A DNA stretch of 64,000 nt, from the NCBI RefSeq assembly GCF_014266025.1, contig NZ_JACMYC010000005.1, positions 248,001-312,000 on the forward strand, read 5' to 3'. This document shows, piece after piece, positions 53,923-62,649 of this stretch. The notes beneath the pieces were generated by a model. The model was not told the origin of the DNA. It did not search any database and was given only the letters and a program-made list of their open reading frames with translations. Source of the stretch: Nocardioides deserti (lineage in GTDB: Bacteria > Actinomycetota > Actinomycetes > Propionibacteriales > Nocardioidaceae). The position numbers were made by a program, and so were the translations under genes. Each line of letters opens with the position of its first letter. The first letter of the stretch is position 1.

Positions 53923-54604
53923 GGACGGTCACCACGATCTCGGGGTTCTCGGGGTCGTGCTCGACCTTGGAGCGCAACCGCTGGACGTGCACGTTGACCA
54001 GCCGGGTGTCGGCGGCGTGCCGGTAGCCCCACACCTGCTCGAGCAGCACCTCGCGGCTGAACACCTGCCACGGCTTGCGCGCGAGCGCGACCAGCAGGTC
54101 GAACTCCAGCGGCGTCAGGCTGATCGGGCGACCGCCCCGGGCCACCGAGTGGCCGGCGACGTCGATGACCAGGTCGCCGATGGTCAGCGTCTCGGCCCGC
54201 GACGTCGCGTCGAGGCGGCGTACCCGGGCACGGATGCGGGCGATGAGCTCCTTGGGCTTGAACGGCTTGACCACGTAGTCGTCGGCCCCGGACTCCAGGC
54301 CCACCACGACGTCGACCGTGTCGCCCTTGGCGGTCAGCATCACGATCGGCACGCCGGACTCGCCGCGGATCTCCTTGCACACGTCGATGCCGTCCTTGCC
54401 GGGCAGCATCAGGTCGAGCAGCACGAGGTCGGGGCGGTACTCCCGGAACGCCGCCAGGGCCTGGTCGCCGCGGGTCACCATCCGGCTGTCGAAGCCCTCC
54501 TGGCGCAGGACGATGGTGAGCATCTCCGCGAGCGACGCGTCGTCGTCCACGACGAGGACGCGCCCCTTCGCGGCGAGGTCGTTCACGCTCCCGGCCTGGC
54601 TCAT
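53891..54604 (-). CDS. mtrA: Response regulator MtrA
   Basis: A 237-residue OmpR/PhoB-type regulator. Receiver domain VLVVDDDASLAEMLTIVLRQ, phosphoacceptor Asp in LVLLDLMLPGKDGID, and the winged-helix domain SLTPLEFDLLVALARKPWQV to the C-terminal TVRGVGYKAGNG. It is highly similar to mycobacterial MtrA in the region I remember. An essential regulator in many actinobacteria. Start ATG 54604. Confidence 0.95.
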   Translation of the reverse strand: MSQAGSVNDLAAKGRVLVVDDDASLAEMLTIVLRQEGFDSRMVTRGDQALAAFREYRPDLVLLDLMLPGKDGIDVCKEIRGESGVPIVMLTAKGDTVDVVVGLESGADDYVVKPFKPKELIARIRARVRRLDATSRAETLTIGDLVIDVAGHSVARGGRPISLTPLEFDLLVALARKPWQVFSREVLLEQVWGYRHAADTRLVNVHVQRLRSKVEHDPENPEIVVTVRGVGYKAGNG

Positions 54605-54626
54605 GGGGTCAATCCTGCCAGCCGGA

Positions 54627-54665
54627 CGCAGCAGCCCCCGACTCCTCGGAGCCGGGGCTGCTGCG
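54627..54665. terminator. Terminator downstream of ahcY
   Basis: CGCAGCAGCCCC (54627-54638) and GGGGCTGCTGCG (54654-54665) form a 12-bp stem with a 15-nt loop that can form a small CTC/GAG inner stem. It lies between the ahcY stop and the mtrA start on the minus strand. Confidence 0.78.
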
Positions 54666-54696
54666 CGTGGCGCGGGCTACGCGCCGAGGCGCTCGA

Positions 54697-56145
<1,449 letters not shown>

Positions 56146-56418
56146 GGGTGCTCCTGGGAGTGCGGTGGACATCTCCTCGAGCGTAGGACGCAGGCGCACC
56201 CGAGCAGGAATCCACGACCCGCCCGTCCCCATTGTTGGTCGCGCACCCGTGCCCGCCCCCGGCCCGGTCCAGACCGCGTCGCCGGTCGAGCAGCGAGCCC
56301 TCGGCGAGCGTCGACGACCCCTGTCAGCCGACCTTCGGCCTTTGGGCCGTGGGTGGTTGCGGTGGGAGCAGCGATGAGGACGAAGTACGCCGTGGGTTCC
56401 CCGCCGTCGCCGGCCTCC

Positions 56419-56455
56419 GGCTGGTTGAGAGGGCCGCCAGGCTTGTCTCGAAACC
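56419..56455 (+). repeat. REP-like repeat, third copy
   Basis: The repeat begins GGCTGGTTGAGAGGGCC and ends GGCTTGTCTCGAAACC. It matches the left copy at 8561-8598 apart from a few substitutions and one base of length. Confidence 0.75.
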
Positions 56456-56462
56456 GACCCCA

Positions 56463-56518
56463 GGTTCGAGACCGCCATCCACCCCGACAACCAGGTCACC
56501 TTTTACATGCGGACATAG
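56463..56518 (+). pseudogene. Remnant 3' end of an HNH endonuclease gene
   Basis: 56 bp, 53 identical to 9901-9956, encode the C-terminal residues [18 protein letters not shown] and the same TAG stop. There is no start or N-terminal part. Confidence 0.8.
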
Positions 56519-56663
56519 CCGCGCACCCGCCCGCCGGCCGGACGAACGCCCCAGCGCCCTGCGCACCTCACCGGGCCTCGTCGGCGCTCGTCTCGAGGCA
56601 GGCCCCCAGCGCGCCCTTCTCGACCCACCGGCTTGCGCTCGCTGGCTCGGCAAGCGCACGGGA

Positions 56664-57614
56664 TCAGTGAGCGGTGGCGTGCTCGTCCTTCTTGCCGAAC
56701 GGCAGGACGTGCAGGACGGCGACGACGACCGCGCCGAGGGCGAGGCCGAAGACGGCGGAGCAAGCGGTGTTGGTGAGCCAGCCGAGGACGCCGCCGAGGG
56801 CGCCGGTGGCGGCGTGGACGTCCTGCTCGAGGTGGTGCACCAGCTCGTACGGCGCGTGCCAGCCGAGCTCGTCGAGGCCGACCAGCTCGATGTGGCCGCC
56901 GACCCAGAGCATGGCGACGGTGCCGACGAGGGAGATGACGGCGAGCAGCTTCGGCATGCCGGCGACGAGGCCACGGCCGACCTTCTGGGAGAACGCCGAG
57001 GACCGCTGGGCCAGGCGCAGACCGATGTCGTCCATCTTCACGATGAGCGCGACCACGCCGTACACCACGGCGGTGATGGCGATCGCGACGACGACCAGGA
57101 TGGCCGCCCGGCTCCAGAAGCCCTCGTCGGCGACCTCGTTGAGCGAGATCACCATGATCTCGGCCGACAAGATCAGGTCGGTGCGGATCGCGCCGGAGAC
57201 CATCGTCTTCTCCGCCTCCGGGCCGGACTCCACGACCGGGGTGGCGTGGGCGTCGTGCCCGCGGATCTTGCCCCAGATCTTCTCGGCGCCCTCGAAGCAG
57301 AGGTAGGCGCCGCCGAGCATGAGGATCGGGGTCAGCAGGAAGTCGGCGAACTCGCTGAGCAGCAGCGCGACCGGCAGGATCAGCAGCAGCTTGTTGCGGA
57401 TCGAGCCGATCGCGATCCGCTTGATCATCGGCAGCTCGCGGTCGGCGGCGACGCCGTGGACGTACTGCGGGGTCACTGCGGTGTCGTCCACCACCACGCC
57501 CGCGGCCTTCGTCGTCGCCCGGCCGGCGGCGGCACCGACGTCGTCGATCGAGGCCGCGGCCAGGCGCGCGATCGCCGCGACGTCGTCGAGAAGTCCGAAC
57601 AGTCCTGCACTCAC
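56664..57614 (-). CDS. DUF808 family membrane protein
   Basis: A 316-residue membrane protein. The family sequence AGLFGLLDDVAAIARLAAAS begins it, and DRELPMIKRIAIGSIRNK, ADFLLTPILMLGGAYLCFEG and the AEIMVISL segment follow. About five or six hydrophobic helices. DUF808 (YedI-like) has no known function. Start GTG 57612-57614. Confidence 0.9.
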   Translation of the reverse strand: MSAGLFGLLDDVAAIARLAAASIDDVGAAAGRATTKAAGVVVDDTAVTPQYVHGVAADRELPMIKRIAIGSIRNKLLLILPVALLLSEFADFLLTPILMLGGAYLCFEGAEKIWGKIRGHDAHATPVVESGPEAEKTMVSGAIRTDLILSAEIMVISLNEVADEGFWSRAAILVVVAIAITAVVYGVVALIVKMDDIGLRLAQRSSAFSQKVGRGLVAGMPKLLAVISLVGTVAMLWVGGHIELVGLDELGWHAPYELVHHLEQDVHAATGALGGVLGWLTNTACSAVFGLALGAVVVAVLHVLPFGKKDEHATAH

Positions 57615-57672
57615 GGGCGATCCCTCTCCTGGTGGCGTCGGGCCTCACGTCCCGACCGACGTGGGCGGAACC

Positions 57673-58785
57673 CTAGCGGCCGGGCACGGCGTGCCCGGCG
57701 TCGCGCGCGGCGCGCTCGTCGGCCGCCTCCTCCGCGGCGGCCTCCTCCACTGCCCCGGCCAGCACGTCGGCCTCTACGGTGGCGTCCCGGAGGTCGTGCG
57801 CGTGGTCGACGCGGCGCTCGGCGAAGCCGACGGGGTCGACGAGGTGCTGCAGCCGCGACGAGACCGGCTGCCAGGCGAGCAGCAAACTCAACCCGACGGC
57901 CGCCACCGGCGTCAGGACGATCGACGTCGCGTAGTGCCCCTCTGCCCACGCCGGCAACCCGGCGTACTCCGCGCCCTTCACGAAGAAGCCGTGGAAGAGG
58001 TAGACGACGAGCGTCGCGGCGCCCATCCGCGCGAACCATCCGCCGACCCGCGGTACGAGGGCGAGGAAGGCCCACGCCCCGAGCGTGCCCATCACGAGCA
58101 GGCAGGCGCGGGTGACGAAGGCCTGGGTGTCGCTGACGTCGAGCTCCTCGTAGCGGGCGCGGTAGTAGAGCCACTCGGTCGCGGCCCAGTCGTCGGTGCG
58201 GGAGGTCAGCAGCCAGATCGCGACGAACACCCCGACCGCACCCATCTGCACCCACGGCGCGCGGAGCCGCTCGAGCCGCTCGGGGGTCGCCTTGAGGCCC
58301 ATGACGAAGAACGGCAGCAGGCCGAGCACGCGGGCGACGTCGAGGGTGTCACCGGCGTACAGCCCGGCGAGGACGCTGATCACGACGGCGACCGCGAGAC
58401 CGCCCCACATGGGTCGGAAGACCGGCGTCAGCAGTCGCCAGAAGAACAGCGCGGCGAGGTACCACATCGGCCAGTGGGGGTCGCGCCACAGGTCCTGGAG
58501 CTCCTCACCGCCGACGAGGATGCGGAACGCCGCGATGCCGGCCTCGAAGACGACGTACGGCACCGCGACGGTGCGCACCAGCTGCCACATCCGGGCCCGG
58601 GTGTAGCTGAACGAGCGCGAGAGGTAGCCGGTGACGAAGACGAACGCCGGGACGTGCCAGGCGTAGAGGAAGTCGTAGCCGTGACCCACGAACGCGGTGT
58701 CAGGCAGCAGCACCCAGGCGTGACCGACGACGACCAGGGTGACCAGCGCCATCTTGGCGTTGTCGAACCACGGATCCCTGCTCAC
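57673..58785 (-). CDS. Acyltransferase-3 family membrane protein
   Basis: A 370-residue membrane protein starting at GTG 58783-58785 with MSRDPWFDNAKMALVTLV. About ten helices are visible, with the His motif VVGHAWVLLP and FLYAWHVPAFVFVTGYLSRS typical of the acyltransferase-3/OafB group that O-acylates surface sugars. A further 51 nt of open frame to GTG 58836 exists, but that codon lies inside the 20-bp palindrome at 58819-58838. The last 60 residues are acidic and Ala-rich. Confidence 0.85.
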   Translation of the reverse strand: MSRDPWFDNAKMALVTLVVVGHAWVLLPDTAFVGHGYDFLYAWHVPAFVFVTGYLSRSFSYTRARMWQLVRTVAVPYVVFEAGIAAFRILVGGEELQDLWRDPHWPMWYLAALFFWRLLTPVFRPMWGGLAVAVVISVLAGLYAGDTLDVARVLGLLPFFVMGLKATPERLERLRAPWVQMGAVGVFVAIWLLTSRTDDWAATEWLYYRARYEELDVSDTQAFVTRACLLVMGTLGAWAFLALVPRVGGWFARMGAATLVVYLFHGFFVKGAEYAGLPAWAEGHYATSIVLTPVAAVGLSLLLAWQPVSSRLQHLVDPVGFAERRVDHAHDLRDATVEADVLAGAVEEAAAEEAADERAARDAGHAVPGR

Positions 58786-58818
58786 CCCGGTTCTGTGCCC
58801 GGGCCCTGTGGCGACTAC

Positions 58819-58838
58819 ACGTGACCGATCGGTCACGT
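58819..58838. promoter_or_regulatory. Perfect 20-bp palindrome upstream of the acyltransferase gene
   Basis: ACGTGACCGATCGGTCACGT is its own reverse complement. With no loop it suits a dimeric repressor operator (TetR type) better than a terminator. Its core GTGACCGAyCGGT also occurs at 1008-1020 upstream of the TetR gene. Confidence 0.65.
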
Positions 58839-58876
58839 CCCGGGCGTGCTGGCGGGCGTGCTGGCGAGCGTGGCGG

Positions 58877-59905
58877 TCAGTCGTCGACGAGGCCGAGGCG
58901 GAGGTACTCCGCGGCCCAGGTGCCCTGGAGCAGCAGCGAGGCGTAGCGCGCGACCTCGCTCGGCGCCTCCGCGGTCAGCATCTCGACGCGTACGCCGCGG
59001 GCGGCGGCCGTGTCCTCGAGCCGGCGGCGGTGCTCGCCGAGGACGGGGTCCTCGTTGCCGTCGTCGAGCACGAGCAGGGTCGGGCGCAGCTCGCCGCCGC
59101 CGTCGGCGAACGGGTCGTCGAAGACGTCGCGGGGCCGGGTGGCCTCGATGACCGGCAGCACCTGGTCGACGTCGCCGGCGATCGCGGTCCGGCCGCTGGC
59201 GCGACGGATCGACTCCGCCACCCGGCGCGCGGCGCGGGCAGCCAGCACCGAGCCACCCCACACGAGCGGGTTGGCGTCCGCCAGCGCGATGGCGAGCATC
59301 TTGGCCGGGTTGATGGACAGGTCGCGGAAGGGCGAGCAGGAGATCGCGACGTCGTCGAGCGCGGTGGCGACGCCCTCGGGGTCGGCGCTGGGGCCGAGCC
59401 GGACCTGGTCGAGGAAGGACAGCACGACCACGGCGGTGGCGAGCGGGTCCTGGGTGGCGATCGGGAAGATCGTGCTCCACCGGCCGGCCGCGTGGTCGGC
59501 GACCATCGAGGTCGGCGGGCACGCGACGACCACCTGGCAGCCACGGCGGACCGCCTCGGCGACCGCCGACGCCGTACCGCTGTCGGCTCCGTCCGGGGCG
59601 AGCACCACGACGAGGTCCAGGGAGCCGGCCCACCCGGGCAGCGCGGGGCCGGGCCAGGCGACGAACGGCACCGGGCACCACGGCTCGAGCACTGCGCGGA
59701 GCAGGCGGGAGTCCGGGCCGGCCGCGATGATCGCGCGCGGTCGGGCCTGCTCCTGGAGCCGGCCGACGGCCTCGCGGATCGCCTCCGCGGCGTCGATGCA
59801 CTCGCGGCGGACCCGCGAGCCGGACTCGGCGAGCGTGCGGAACCGCAGGTCCGCCGCGCCGATGGCGGTCTCGTCGTCGAGGCGTGACTCGTCGAACCAG
59901 CTCAT
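58877..59905 (-). CDS. SIS-domain protein of the manB block (Rv3256c-like)
   Basis: A 342-residue protein with a double SIS-type sugar-isomerase fold: PRAIIAAGPDSRLLRAV, DLVVVLAPDGADSGTASAV and DISCSPFRDLSINPAKM. Such proteins beside manB are proposed phosphosugar isomerase-like factors in mannose metabolism, but catalytic residues of phosphomannose isomerases are not certain here. The gene lies 7 nt after the Trm112-like gene. Confidence 0.78.
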   Translation of the reverse strand: MSWFDESRLDDETAIGAADLRFRTLAESGSRVRRECIDAAEAIREAVGRLQEQARPRAIIAAGPDSRLLRAVLEPWCPVPFVAWPGPALPGWAGSLDLVVVLAPDGADSGTASAVAEAVRRGCQVVVACPPTSMVADHAAGRWSTIFPIATQDPLATAVVVLSFLDQVRLGPSADPEGVATALDDVAISCSPFRDLSINPAKMLAIALADANPLVWGGSVLAARAARRVAESIRRASGRTAIAGDVDQVLPVIEATRPRDVFDDPFADGGGELRPTLLVLDDGNEDPVLGEHRRRLEDTAAARGVRVEMLTAEAPSEVARYASLLLQGTWAAEYLRLGLVDD

Positions 59906-59912
59906 CGGCCGG

Positions 59913-60092
59913 TCAGGGCTTCCGGGCCTCGTCGACGAGCAGGACGGGGATGTCGTCGCGGACGGGGTAGGCGTAGCCGCACTCGCCCCGGCAGACGAGC
60001 TCGCCGTCGCCGCCCGGGTCGGGCGCCGCGACGAGGTCGCCGTGGCAGTTCGGGCAGACGATGATGTCCAGCAGCCCCTGGTCGATGTTCAT
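59913..60092 (-). CDS. Trm112-family zinc protein
   Basis: A 59-residue protein starting at ATG 60090-60092. MNIDQGLLDIIVCPNCHGDL and CRGECGYAYPVRDDIPVLL give the C-x2-C/C-x3-C zinc set and the conserved IPVLL end of the Trm112/YcaR family. In eukaryotes and archaea Trm112 activates methyltransferases; bacterial homologues lack assigned partners. The start shares one base with the manB stop. Confidence 0.85.
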   Translation of the reverse strand: MNIDQGLLDIIVCPNCHGDLVAAPDPGGDGELVCRGECGYAYPVRDDIPVLLVDEARKP

Positions 60093-61474
60093 CAGCCCTC
60101 CTGGCGGATGGTCGCGAGGACGTCGTCGCGGATCGCGGCCATGGTGGCCTCGTCCCGGCCCTCGGCGTTGAGGCGGAGCAGCGGCTCGGTGTTCGAGGGC
60201 CGCACGTTGAAGGTCCAGTCGGCGTGGCTGACCGTCAGCCCGTCGAGCCAGTCGGTCGTGACGCCGTCGCGGGCGGCGTACTCCTGCTCGATGCGGGCGA
60301 TCGCGGCCTGCTGATCGGCGACGGTGGAGTTGATCTCCCCGCTGACGGGGTAGCGCTCGTACTCGGCGAGCAGCTGCGAGAGGGGTACGTCGGTCCCGGC
60401 TAGCGCCGCGAGGGCGTGCAGCGCGGCGAGCATGCCCGAGTCGGCGCGCCAGAAGTCGCGGAAGTAGAAGTGGCCGCTGTGCTCGCCGCCGAAGATCGCG
60501 TCGGTCTCGGCCATGGTGGCCTTGATGTAGGAGTGGCCCACGCGGGTGCGGACCGGGGTGCCGCCCAGCTCGGTGACCAGCTCGGGCACCGCGCGGCTGG
60601 TGATCAGGTTGTGGATGATCGTCGCGCCCGGCTCCTTGGCCAGCTCGCGGGCGGCGATGAGCGCGGTGAGGGTCGAGGGCGAGACGTTGCGGCCGGTCTC
60701 GTCGACGAGGAAGCAGCGGTCCGCGTCGCCGTCGAAGGCCAGCCCCACGTCGGCGCCGGTCTCGAGCACCTTCGCCTGGAGGTCGCGGAGGTTCTCGGCC
60801 TCGATCGGGTTGGCCTCGTGGTGGGGGAAGGTGCCGTCGAGCTCGAAGTACATCGGCACCAGCTCGACCCGGTCCCCCAGCCGCTCGAAGACGGCCGGCG
60901 CCGTGTGGCCGGCCATGCCGTTGCCGGCGTCGACGACGACCGTGAGCCGGCGGCCCTGGACGGGCGCGAGAGAGAGCAGGTGGTCGGCGTACGCCGCCAG
61001 CACGTCCTGCTCGCTGATGGTGCCGGTCCGCTCGGCGTCCGGCTGCTGGGCGGCGGCGCCCCCGGCGACGAGGTCGCGGATCTCGGCCAGGCCGGTCTCC
61101 ATGCCGATCGGCTGGGCGTGCGCGCGGCACATCTTGATGCCGTTGTACTGCGCCGGGTTGTGGCTCGCGGTGAACATCGCGCCCGGCACCGCGAGGTGCC
61201 CGGAGGCGAAGTAGAGCTGGTCGGTCGACGCGAGGCCGATCATCACCACGTCCGCGCCGGCCGCGGTCGCGCCCTCGGCGAACGCCTGCGCCATGCCCGG
61301 GCTGCTGGGCCGCATGTCGTGGCCGACCACGACGGTCTCCGCGCCGACGACCTGGACGTAGGCCCGGCCGGTCGCGCGCGCCAGCGCCTCGTCGAGCTGG
61401 TCCGGCACGGTGCCGCGGACGTCGTACGCCTTGAAGATCGCGGCGATGTTCGCGGGGTCGAGGGTGTCGGCCAT
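60092..61474 (-). CDS. manB: Phosphomannomutase/phosphoglucomutase
   Basis: A 460-residue alpha-D-phosphohexomutase converting mannose-6-phosphate to mannose-1-phosphate (and probably glucose phosphates), for GDP-mannose and cell-envelope sugars. The catalytic phosphoserine is in TASHNPAQYNGIK, the metal loop is FDGDADRCF, the sugar loop GGEHSGHFYF and the phosphate site RPSNTEPLLRLN. The order SIS-Trm112-manB-DUF3499 is the same as around manB (Rv3257c) in Mycobacterium. Confidence 0.95.
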   Translation of the reverse strand: MADTLDPANIAAIFKAYDVRGTVPDQLDEALARATGRAYVQVVGAETVVVGHDMRPSSPGMAQAFAEGATAAGADVVMIGLASTDQLYFASGHLAVPGAMFTASHNPAQYNGIKMCRAHAQPIGMETGLAEIRDLVAGGAAAQQPDAERTGTISEQDVLAAYADHLLSLAPVQGRRLTVVVDAGNGMAGHTAPAVFERLGDRVELVPMYFELDGTFPHHEANPIEAENLRDLQAKVLETGADVGLAFDGDADRCFLVDETGRNVSPSTLTALIAARELAKEPGATIIHNLITSRAVPELVTELGGTPVRTRVGHSYIKATMAETDAIFGGEHSGHFYFRDFWRADSGMLAALHALAALAGTDVPLSQLLAEYERYPVSGEINSTVADQQAAIARIEQEYAARDGVTTDWLDGLTVSHADWTFNVRPSNTEPLLRLNAEGRDEATMAAIRDDVLATIRQEG

Positions 61475-61493
61475 GAGCGAGACAGTAACGAGG

Positions 61494-61856
61494 TCAGTCG
61501 GTGCTGAGCACGCGGAGGTGCCCGCGACGGCCGCGCTCGCGGACGTTCTCCTCCGCCGGTGGCAGGCGCACCACCTGCTTCACCGGTCGGGCGGCCTCGC
61601 GGACCGCGTCGGCGAGGGCCAGCAGGTCGTCGGTGGAGGGGCCCTGGGCGGCCGGGTCCGGCGCCAAACGGAGCACCTCCCAGCCCCGCGGCGCGGACAG
61701 GCGCTCGCTGTGGGTGTCGCACAGGTCGTAGGCGTGCGGCTCGGCGTACGTCGCCAGCGGGCCCAGGACGGCGGTCTGGTCGGCGTAGACGTAGGTGAGC
61801 GTGCTGGTCGCAGGACGGCCGCACGCGGTGCGGGAACAGCGACGGGCGGGACTCAC
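61494..61856 (-). CDS. DUF3499 zinc-ribbon protein
   Basis: A 120-residue protein starting at GTG 61854-61856. RRCSRTACGRPA and YDLCDTHSERL provide the four Cys/His ligands of a zinc ribbon, and TLTYVYADQTAVLGPLATYA is the family core. It matches the Rv3258c position by synteny. Function unknown. Transcribed towards manB, which lies 20 nt downstream. Confidence 0.87.
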   Translation of the reverse strand: MSPARRCSRTACGRPATSTLTYVYADQTAVLGPLATYAEPHAYDLCDTHSERLSAPRGWEVLRLAPDPAAQGPSTDDLLALADAVREAARPVKQVVRLPPAEENVRERGRRGHLRVLSTD

Positions 61857-61904
61857 GAGCAGACCGTACCCCTCGGCACCGACCACCCGGCTTAGGCTCG
61901 CGGC

Positions 61905-62357
61905 GTGACCGAGCCCGCCCCCGCCACCCCCCGCGGCCCCCGTCGGCGGGACCGTCGCGGCCGCGGCATGCGCGGCCCCGGCGTCCTCCCCCGCACCCCC
62001 GGCCGGCCGGAGACCCGCACCCGGCGCGAGCGGTTCGACGACCTGGTCCTCGCCGTCGTCGAGGAGGTCGACGGCCGGTGGGCCGACCGCCTCGGGACCG
62101 TCGAGTACGCCGTCGAGGACACCCCTCACGTCCCCGACGACTGGGACTCCCCCGACGTCCCCCTCGGCTCGGCCGTCCGCGGCACCGGCGGCGAACCCTC
62201 CCGCGTCGTCGTCTTCCGCCGTCCCATCGAGCACCGCGCCGAGACCCGCTCCGAGCTCGACGCCCTCGTCCTCACCGTCGTCGTCGAGCAGGTCGCCGAC
62301 CTGCTCAACGTCGACCCCTCCGTCATCGACCCGCGGTACGACGCCGACGACGACTGA
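61905..62357 (+). CDS. Zincin-like metallopeptidase-family protein lacking HExxH
   Basis: A 150-residue protein of the Rv3259 family. A basic, Pro/Arg-rich N-terminal tail precedes the conserved VVEEVDGRWADRLGTVEYAV and VVVFRRPIEHRAETRSELD. In peptidase members of the superfamily the next helix has HExxH; here the corresponding helix is VLTVVVEQVADLLNVDP, with no histidines. It therefore cannot bind zinc in the standard way and may have a non-catalytic role. Divergent from DUF3499. Confidence 0.78.
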   Translation: MTEPAPATPRGPRRRDRRGRGMRGPGVLPRTPGRPETRTRRERFDDLVLAVVEEVDGRWADRLGTVEYAVEDTPHVPDDWDSPDVPLGSAVRGTGGEPSRVVVFRRPIEHRAETRSELDALVLTVVVEQVADLLNVDPSVIDPRYDADDD

Positions 62358-62563
62358 GCTTCGCGGCCGCCGCAGTCGGCTCACGGGTTCTCGTCACGGT
62401 GCCCGGCGGCCCTCCCTGCTCGTCAGCGGGAGGCGGATGGCTCGTCGACGGACAGGCAGAACTTCCCGTTCGGACGCGCCGACCTGCAGGAACGTCGCCC
62501 GGATGCGACTTCTGCCCGTCTGACGACGGCCCGCAGGCGCGACGTGGACCGGGCCCCGTTCCC

Positions 62564-62617
62564 GGCGGCAGCCGCAGCACGGTCGGGCCTGGCGGCAGCC
62601 GCAGAACGGTCGGGCCT
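62564..62617 (+). repeat. Two-copy 27-bp tandem repeat in a gene-free stretch
   Basis: Unit 1 (62564-62590) and unit 2 (62591-62617) both begin GGCGGCAGCCGCAG and end ACGGTCGGGCCT, differing at one base. An 18-bp direct repeat (GGCGGCCCTCCCTGCTCG) occurs at 62405-62422 and at 62618-62635 directly after unit 2. The surrounding 62358-62649 holds no gene. Confidence 0.8.
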
Positions 62618-62649
62618 GGCGGCCCTCCCTGCTCGACCAGCAGGTGGGA

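Larger units (their letters stand above)
56333..56518 (+). mobile_element. Deletion derivative of the DUF222/HNH element
   Basis: Three parts of the 8.5-10 kb element recur in the same order: a flank about 75% identical to 8473-8540 (56333-56400), the REP-like repeat (56419-56455), and the last 56 bp of the HNH gene (56463-56518). The central 1.3 kb, nearly all of the coding sequence, is missing. Confidence 0.75.
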
